A model generated the notes under the pieces. That model did not search any database. It saw only the letters and a list, made by a program, of their open reading frames with translations, and had not been told where the DNA came from. Both the position numbers and the translations under genes were made by a program. Positions 59,243-64,000 of a stretch of 64,000 nt of DNA are shown one piece after another; within the stretch, counting starts at the first letter, position 1, and each line of letters starts with the position of its first letter. The stretch is from Mesorhizobium sp. M00.F.Ca.ET.216.01.1.1 (GTDB lineage: Bacteria > Pseudomonadota > Alphaproteobacteria > Rhizobiales > Rhizobiaceae), in contig NZ_SADR02000019.1 in the NCBI RefSeq assembly GCF_004010325.2, positions 1-64,000 on the forward strand, given 5' to 3'.

Positions 59243-59824
59243 ATGGCCGAGGTCTTGTTGTTCCACCACGCACAGGGGCTGACCCCGGGTGTGCGCGCGT
59301 TCGCCGACGACTTGCGAGCCACCGATCACATCGTGCACACGCCTGACCTGTTCGACGGACGCACGTTCCAGAGCATCGATGAGGGTCTCGCCTACATCGG
59401 TGAGATCGGATTCGACGACATGCGGGAGCGCGGCGTCCGCGTCGCCGACGAACTGCCTCCCGAGCTCGTCTATGCCGGGTTCTCGTTCGGTGTGCTGCCG
59501 GCGCAGAAGCTGGCACAGACACGGCCCGGAGCCCGCGGAGCCCTGCTCTTCTACTCTTGCCTGCCGATCAGTGGCGAGTGGGCCTTCGGACCCTGGCCAG
59601 ACGGCGTCGCGGTCCAGATTCACGGCATGGAAAACGACCCGATCTTTGTCGGCGAGGGCGACATCGACGCCGCCCGCGAGATCGTGGAGAAGGTCGAGGA
59701 CGCGGAGCTTTTCCTGTACTCCGGCGATCAGCACTACTTCGCCGACAGTTCGCTCCCGTCGTATGACGCGGATGCGACCGCGCTACTCACCATCCGAGTG
59801 CTTGAGTTCCTGGATCGCGTCTGA
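59243..59824 (+). CDS. Dienelactone-hydrolase-family alpha/beta hydrolase (193 aa)
   Basis: Starts MAEVLLFHHAQGLTPGVRAF and has HTPDLFDGRTFQSIDEGLAY, the nucleophile elbow YAGFSFGVLPAQKLAQTRPG and a C-terminal GDQHYFADSSLPSYD with the catalytic His. The nucleophile is Ser in GFSFG where classical DLHs have Cys. The sequence is very close in style to actinobacterial family members, suggesting transfer. GGAGGCTCCGT precedes the ATG. It is not part of the minus-strand operon next to it. Confidence 0.82.
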   Translation: MAEVLLFHHAQGLTPGVRAFADDLRATDHIVHTPDLFDGRTFQSIDEGLAYIGEIGFDDMRERGVRVADELPPELVYAGFSFGVLPAQKLAQTRPGARGALLFYSCLPISGEWAFGPWPDGVAVQIHGMENDPIFVGEGDIDAAREIVEKVEDAELFLYSGDQHYFADSSLPSYDADATALLTIRVLEFLDRV

Positions 59825-59968
59825 TCCGCAAATCCTGACTGTAAGCCCGTGCCATCCTCATCTTCCGCCGCTCCGCGACAAAGACTCGCACGCCTCAGCC
59901 CAGCCGCGAATCCCACTCCGAATCTGAGACGCCTGAACGTGTTCTAGACAGTTGCTACGAGGCTACCC

Positions 59969-60661
59969 TTAGGTCCGTACCCTAAGGGCTCGCTCCGTCC
60001 TGTCGGCGATATGTGTGACGATATAGGCAATCACCATGTAGATCACCACGGCAATCACAAAGGCTTCGAGGTAGTAGAAGTTCAGCGCAGCGGTCAACTG
60101 GGCCTGCGCAAAGATATCGACAACCTCAATTGCAAACCCAAGAGAAAGCGCCTTCATGATAACCATGAACGAGTTGGCGAGGTCCGGAATCGCCGCGACG
60201 ATCACCTGAGGAAGCAGGATCCGCCGGAACAGCTGGCTGCTTTTGTAACCTAACGAGTGGGCCGCATCTGCTTGGCCGGTGTCAAAGGAGTTCAGGGCTC
60301 CCTTTACAATCTCCGCTTGGAACGCAGCCACACAAGCGGTCAACGCAACGATGAGGATGACCCAGTTAGGGGTTGCGTGGGCGTTGAACTTTACCCCAAC
60401 CAGTGACGCCAGGAACTGGAGTGCCGGGGGGAGACCGTAATATGCGAGGAAGATCACGACCACCATTGGGACGCCTTTGAAGGCGACCTTGTACGCCACT
60501 ACGAGTTCTCGCAGTACGGGTACCCGTCTATGTTCAATGAGCGCAAACAGGCTGCCGATGATCGTCGCGAAGACGAAGATCGTGAGCGCCATAGCGAGCG
60601 TCACGGGCACCGCGCCCAGGATGCTCCACAGGTCCGGGAGCAAAACATCGATATCAAACAT
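59969..60661 (-). CDS. Polar-amino-acid ABC importer permease 2 (230 aa)
   Basis: A HisM/GlnP-type permease with five helices: MALTIFVFATIIGSLFALIE, VVVIFLAYYGLPPALQFLAS, and the EAA loop AAHSLGYKSSQLFRRILLPQ. MFDIDVLLPDLWSILGAVPV is taken as the start (60661). It is the last of four genes encoding one importer: ATPase, binding protein and two permeases. Confidence 0.88.
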   Translation of the reverse strand: MFDIDVLLPDLWSILGAVPVTLAMALTIFVFATIIGSLFALIEHRRVPVLRELVVAYKVAFKGVPMVVVIFLAYYGLPPALQFLASLVGVKFNAHATPNWVILIVALTACVAAFQAEIVKGALNSFDTGQADAAHSLGYKSSQLFRRILLPQVIVAAIPDLANSFMVIMKALSLGFAIEVVDIFAQAQLTAALNFYYLEAFVIAVVIYMVIAYIVTHIADRTERALRVRT

Positions 60662-60683
60662 AGGATGATGACCCTCTCTTCGA

Positions 60684-61394
60684 TCAGACGCTCGCCATGA
60701 TCGTGATCTTAGCTGGCGCCGCCGCTTTCGGTGCGAACTTCGAGGAGCGAAGCTCGAAGAAGCGCACGATGAGCCACGCAATCAGACACAGCAACGAATA
60801 GATCACCGCCAGCACGACATAGGTTTCGAACTGGTACTGGTTATAGTCTCGCTCCATGACCAAATGCGCCGTTGCCATCACGTCCGCGGCCCCGATGTAC
60901 ATGACCAGCGCAACATTGTGGATCAGGTAGATGATAGAGTTTCCGTAGCCCGGCAATGCGATGTACACGGCCTGTGGGCCCACGATGCGCGTGACCTTCT
61001 GTCGAAAGGTATATCCCAGACTGTCCGCCGCATCATGCTGGCCACGATCGACGGCCAGGTATGCCGGCCGCATGACCTCTGACAGATATCCTCCGTGATA
61101 GAGGCTCAATCCCACCATCGCAGCTATCGTAGCCGAGAGGAAATCTTCGACGCCGAACAGGCTTACCAGCAAGGGAAGCCCGTAGAACGCGACGAACAAC
61201 TGGAGCACGACGGGAACACTGCGGGCATAGGATACGTAGAGATCGGCCAATTGACTGATCACTGGTACCCTGCGAACCCGGAATGTCGTCGCGATCAAAG
61301 CCAGGCAGAAGCCGACGATGAGGGCCACAAACATAATCGCGAGCGTCAGCGGCAAGGCCGAGAGTAGCTCGGGAATCATTGTATTAAGATCCAC
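60684..61394 (-). CDS. Polar-amino-acid ABC importer permease 1 (236 aa)
   Basis: HisQ/GlnP-type permease: LLSALPLTLAIMFVALIVGF, YARSVPVVLQLFVAFYGLPL, and the EAA loop AADSLGYTFRQKVTRIVGPQ. GTG start at 61394 with AAGGAGTG upstream. The spacing of 22 bp to the next permease supports one transcript. Confidence 0.88.
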   Translation of the reverse strand: MDLNTMIPELLSALPLTLAIMFVALIVGFCLALIATTFRVRRVPVISQLADLYVSYARSVPVVLQLFVAFYGLPLLVSLFGVEDFLSATIAAMVGLSLYHGGYLSEVMRPAYLAVDRGQHDAADSLGYTFRQKVTRIVGPQAVYIALPGYGNSIIYLIHNVALVMYIGAADVMATAHLVMERDYNQYQFETYVVLAVIYSLLCLIAWLIVRFFELRSSKFAPKAAAPAKITIMASV

Positions 61395-61466
61395 TTCGAA
61401 ACACTCCTTCTTGCACTTTCAGCCTTGACGTTGACCATACAACGACTCGTTTAGGGTCAGCTTTCG

Positions 61467-62300
61467 CTACTTCATGTAGGTCGTGACGTCCTCGCCGAAC
61501 CACTTCTGCGAGAGCTTGCTCAACGTACCGTCGTCCCTCAGCTCTTTGAGCACCCTGTTCACGTCGTCAACCAGGGCCTTGTTTTCATCCGACTTGTGAA
61601 TCAACAGGTAGGTGTTGTTGATGGAGACCGGCTCGCTCGCCTTGATGTCGAGTTTCTGATTGTCGATGACGGTCTGCTCACCCAGATTCGACGGCAGAAC
61701 CAGCGCGTCGTACTTGCCGTTCTGGACTTCCTTCAGGCGATCCGGGTACGGGACACCGGCGCTCGATGCGGTGATGTCGATCTTGTAGCCTGGGTTCTCT
61801 TGCTGCCACTTGGTGACAAACTTGTAGACACCGCCGCCGGCCGTGACGGGCACGATCTGCTTGCCGACCAGATCTTTCATTCCGTTGATGTTGCTATCCT
61901 TGCGGCTATAGATCTTCATCAGACTGGCACCCAAGGGGTTGTCCGGAATGAGGAACTGCTTTTCGCGTGCGGGCGCCCTGTAGTAGCCACCGGACGCCAT
62001 GTCGTATTTCCCGGTGGCGAGGCCGGTCTCCTGCGCAATATCCGCGGCGCCTTCCATTTCGAACTTGTACTGGGGCAGCTTTGCGTTGATCGCTCTCAGG
62101 ACGTCGGGCTCATATCCTTGCGGTTCAGTGCCGATCGCGCCCCACGACAGCGGCTTGGATTCTGCCGCTGTCGCAATCTTGATGGTCCGGACGGTCGTGT
62201 CCTGACCATAGGATCCGACTGCGGTTGCAAGGGCAATTGCGATGCCGCCAACGACGGCGATGCCGAACCGACGGCGCAAAGTTGATCTGATTGAAGACAT
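61467..62300 (-). CDS. Periplasmic amino-acid-binding protein (277 aa)
   Basis: A signal peptide (FGIAVVGGIAIALATAVGSY, cut after GQ/D) and a family 3 solute-binding domain: TIKIATAAESKPLSWGAIGT, GYEPDVLRAINAKLPQYKFE, and KYDMASGGYYRAPAREKQFL. The ligand cannot be read from sequence; linkage suggests a sulfur or other polar amino acid. 73 bp separate it from permease 1. Confidence 0.87.
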   Translation of the reverse strand: MSSIRSTLRRRFGIAVVGGIAIALATAVGSYGQDTTVRTIKIATAAESKPLSWGAIGTEPQGYEPDVLRAINAKLPQYKFEMEGAADIAQETGLATGKYDMASGGYYRAPAREKQFLIPDNPLGASLMKIYSRKDSNINGMKDLVGKQIVPVTAGGGVYKFVTKWQQENPGYKIDITASSAGVPYPDRLKEVQNGKYDALVLPSNLGEQTVIDNQKLDIKASEPVSINNTYLLIHKSDENKALVDDVNRVLKELRDDGTLSKLSQKWFGEDVTTYMK

Positions 62301-62316
62301 TTCTCAGGTATCCTTT

Positions 62317-63057
62317 CTACTGGAGTGTGCGTTCAGAATTGAGGAATTGGGCAAGGCGCGGGCTGGAAGGCGAATCGAAGATTTCAGTCGGGCTGCCGTC
62401 GGCAGCGACGACGCCCCGATCCATGAAGACGACTCGGTTTGAGATGTTCTTTGCAAATTGCATCTCGTGGGTCACAAGGAGCGAAGTAATTCCTGACGAG
62501 GTGACATCTTTGATCACCTTCAAAACTTCACCAACGAGTTCAGGATCCAGCGATGAGGTGGGTTCGTCGAAGAGCATCATATCCGGTCGAACCGCCAACG
62601 CACGTGCGATGCCGGTGCGCTGGAGCTGGCCGCCTGAGAGCTGCGACGGGTAGCTGTCTCGCTTCGCGGAGAGGCCGACTCGTTCAAGCTCTTGCAGAGC
62701 GATTTCACGCGCCTCGTCCTTGGACTTGCGCTGCACCACCACAAGTGGATCCATCACGTTCTGAATGACCGTCATGTTCTTGAAGACGTTGAATTGCTGA
62801 AAGACCATGGCGGTCCGGAGCCGGATCGCCTGGACCGCGGTCTTGTCTGCACGCCGGTAATCCATCCGAATCTGATCAAACGTGATAGTTCCAGATGCCG
62901 GCTTAGCCAGGTAGTTGATGCACCTCAGCAGCGTGGTCTTGCCAGTGCCACTCGGGCCGATGATCGAGACCACGTCACCGCGTTTCACCGAGAGATTGAC
63001 GCCGTTCAGGATCTGTGCGCTTCCGTAGGACAGCTTTAAATCTTTGAGTTCAAGCAT
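62317..63057 (-). CDS. Polar-amino-acid ABC importer ATPase (246 aa)
   Basis: Walker A SIIGPSGTGKTTLLRCINYL, Q-loop AMVFQQFNVFKNMTVIQNVM, signature SQLSGGQLQRTGIARALAVR, Walker B MMLFDEPTSSLDPE and switch His LVTHEM; a typical GlnQ/HisP ATPase. First gene of the importer operon, 16 bp before the binding-protein gene. Confidence 0.92.
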   Translation of the reverse strand: MLELKDLKLSYGSAQILNGVNLSVKRGDVVSIIGPSGTGKTTLLRCINYLAKPASGTITFDQIRMDYRRADKTAVQAIRLRTAMVFQQFNVFKNMTVIQNVMDPLVVVQRKSKDEAREIALQELERVGLSAKRDSYPSQLSGGQLQRTGIARALAVRPDMMLFDEPTSSLDPELVGEVLKVIKDVTSSGITSLLVTHEMQFAKNISNRVVFMDRGVVAADGSPTEIFDSPSSPRLAQFLNSERTLQ

Positions 63058-63111
63058 CTGGTTGGTGTCCTTTCGGGTGTGAGACGGGTGCCTTGACGGT
63101 ATGCAACGTCA

Positions 63112-63675
63112 TCACCCGCTCTCGGCATGGCCGAGAACGTGCATCAGCCGGTTTGCCCAGCCGAAGATCGAGATGGCGTGGATCAGGTCGATGATCTCGA
63201 TGTCATCCATGCCGACGGATCGTAGCGAGGCGATATCGTCCGCCGTCGCCTGCGATGGCGCCGCTGATAGGCGACGGGCAAGGCTGTAGATTGCCGCATC
63301 GCGTGGCCCGAGCGCTTCGGGTTTGTCGAGATAAAGTGCGGTGACCAAATCATCGCTGTTGGTCAGCTCTGCATGCCGGCGGGCGTGAACAACGGCACAG
63401 AATTTGCAGCCATTGACGATCGAGGCGCCCAATGCGCCAAGCTCGCGATCGGGACGGGCAAGCCCGCCTTCGACATACATGATCGCATTGAACAACACGG
63501 TGCGGGCAACATAGCTCTCGGGATCATGTACAAGCGTGCGCACATATTCCGAAACCTTCTTGGCAGATGGCGTGACCTTCATCGCATCGAGCTGTTCGGT
63601 CGTGGCCTCGGAAAGCTCGACCGGTGCGATGTGCGGATGCCAGGTCAGCGGCTTCAGGCGAACCGAGGAAATCAT
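63112..63675 (-). CDS. AhpD-like CMD-domain peroxidase-related protein (187 aa)
   Basis: A carboxymuconolactone-decarboxylase-type fold with the redox motif GCKFCAVVHARRHAEL (C-x-x-C...H), typical of AhpD-like peroxidase-related enzymes. TPSAKKVSEYVRTLVHDPES and a C-terminal DLIHAISIFGWANRLMHVLG complete it. The ATG overlaps the stop of the neighbour (ATGA), so both are translated together. It is 54 bp upstream of the importer operon in the same direction. Could reduce hydroperoxides or persulfides (inference). Confidence 0.83.
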   Translation of the reverse strand: MISSVRLKPLTWHPHIAPVELSEATTEQLDAMKVTPSAKKVSEYVRTLVHDPESYVARTVLFNAIMYVEGGLARPDRELGALGASIVNGCKFCAVVHARRHAELTNSDDLVTALYLDKPEALGPRDAAIYSLARRLSAAPSQATADDIASLRSVGMDDIEIIDLIHAISIFGWANRLMHVLGHAESG

Positions 63676-64000
63676 GCCGACCTCATCAATCGCAAGCCGG
63701 TCGCCACCCGCGTCTGGAAGTTGACGAAGGCAATCAATTCGGAGAGTGCGACGATCTGCGGATTGTTCAGTCCGGCCTGCGCAAGCCGGGTGATATCGCT
63801 CGCCTCTGCCTTGTTCGGCGTCAGCGTGATCAGATCGACATGACGGGCGATGGTCGCCAACGGTTCGTCCAGATCCGTTGCTCCCTGGGCCAGGGCCAGA
63901 AGCTGCTCCGTCGGATCAAGGTCAGCCAGCTGTGCATTGTATTCGACCATCAGGGCCTGGTCGGCATTCAGGGCGGCCATGCGACGGGCCAGAGCAACCC
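63672..64000 (-). CDS. CMD-domain protein, C-terminal part (cut by window end)
   Basis: The open frame runs off the right edge (the segment VALARR precedes the first ATG at 63980), so the true start lies outside. The visible part has DQALMVEYNAQLADLDPTEQ, DLITLTPNKAEASDITRLAQ and AGLNNPQIVALSELIAFVNF with QTRVATGL, the second half of a CMD-fold helix bundle. Fused or paired CMD proteins of this type are known in rhizobia without a clear role. The CxxC motif is not in the visible part. Confidence 0.7.
   Translation of the reverse strand, partial: VALARRMAALNADQALMVEYNAQLADLDPTEQLLALAQGATDLDEPLATIARHVDLITLTPNKAEASDITRLAQAGLNNPQIVALSELIAFVNFQTRVATGLRLMRSA

Noticed and set aside
1..64000. CRISPR arrays, rRNA or tRNA genes
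   Set aside because: No regularly spaced repeats or rRNA-like conserved blocks were seen, and no cloverleaf was recognised by eye; a tRNA scan would be needed to exclude a tRNA fully.

Overview
The window looks like an accessory region from a rhizobial alphaproteobacterium, most likely Mesorhizobium or a close relative. This rests on the FixJ-like C-terminus at the left edge, a cysteine-free FixK-type Crp/Fnr regulator, rhizobial-style intergenic repeats, high GC, and families typical of Hyphomicrobiales. I saw no rRNA, CRISPR array or phage structural genes and recognised no tRNA. Genus is inferred from sequence style only.

Region 1 (1-43.2 kb) is a low-oxygen and stress island. Fourteen perfect TTGA-N6-TCAA (FNR/FixK-type) palindromes, plus a few one-mismatch copies, sit in short intergenic gaps. 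Most have their centre 55-75 bp upstream of a start codon. They precede genes for a lipoyl-like protein, a hypothetical protein (5071), a two-gene membrane module (8106-7178), a solo GroEL (two tandem boxes), FtsH plus a flavin-nucleotide-binding protein, a c-type cytochrome and universal stress proteins, a phosphotransferase-like protein, PRPP synthetase and a HhH protein, Hsp20, a Spy/CpxP-like protein, and a PEP synthase/CBS-BON operon. The fixK-like gene (14425) lies in the middle. Two P-type ATPases, a beta-CASP ribonuclease, a metallophosphoesterase, an AI-2E-type membrane protein and a bacterial CDP-archaeol-synthase-like protein share the region. Many genes are decayed: trxC, cytochrome c, arsR, an internally deleted usp, a host-attachment-protein gene, MFS and DUF4010 fragments, and IS5 scars.

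Inside this island (15.5-21.3 kb) is a redox module: an FMN-binding protein with the ApbE modification motif, ApbE, and an RnfD/NqrB-like membrane domain fused to a ferredoxin-reductase domain. Facing it is a histidine kinase/response regulator/PepSY operon whose response regulator carries a frameshift, then a small acidic secreted protein.

Region 2 (43.4-56.1 kb) is a hydroxyquinol/chlorophenol-type catabolic island. One long minus-strand operon encodes two intradiol (hydroxyquinol-type) dioxygenases, maleylacetate reductase, a five-component branched-chain-type ABC importer and a TfdB-like FAD hydroxylase, with a divergent LysR regulator. It is bracketed by two diverged direct repeats of about 0.4 kb, with an IS630 fragment next to the LysR gene.

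Region 3 (56.1-64 kb) holds a SufS-like class V PLP enzyme overlapping an ETHE1/BLH-like metallo-beta-lactamase-fold protein, with a divergent Lrp regulator, then an actinobacterial-looking dienelactone hydrolase, a complete polar-amino-acid ABC importer, and two carboxymuconolactone-decarboxylase-type proteins, the last cut by the window end. I read it as a candidate sulfur-amino-acid/persulfide catabolic unit; this is inference.
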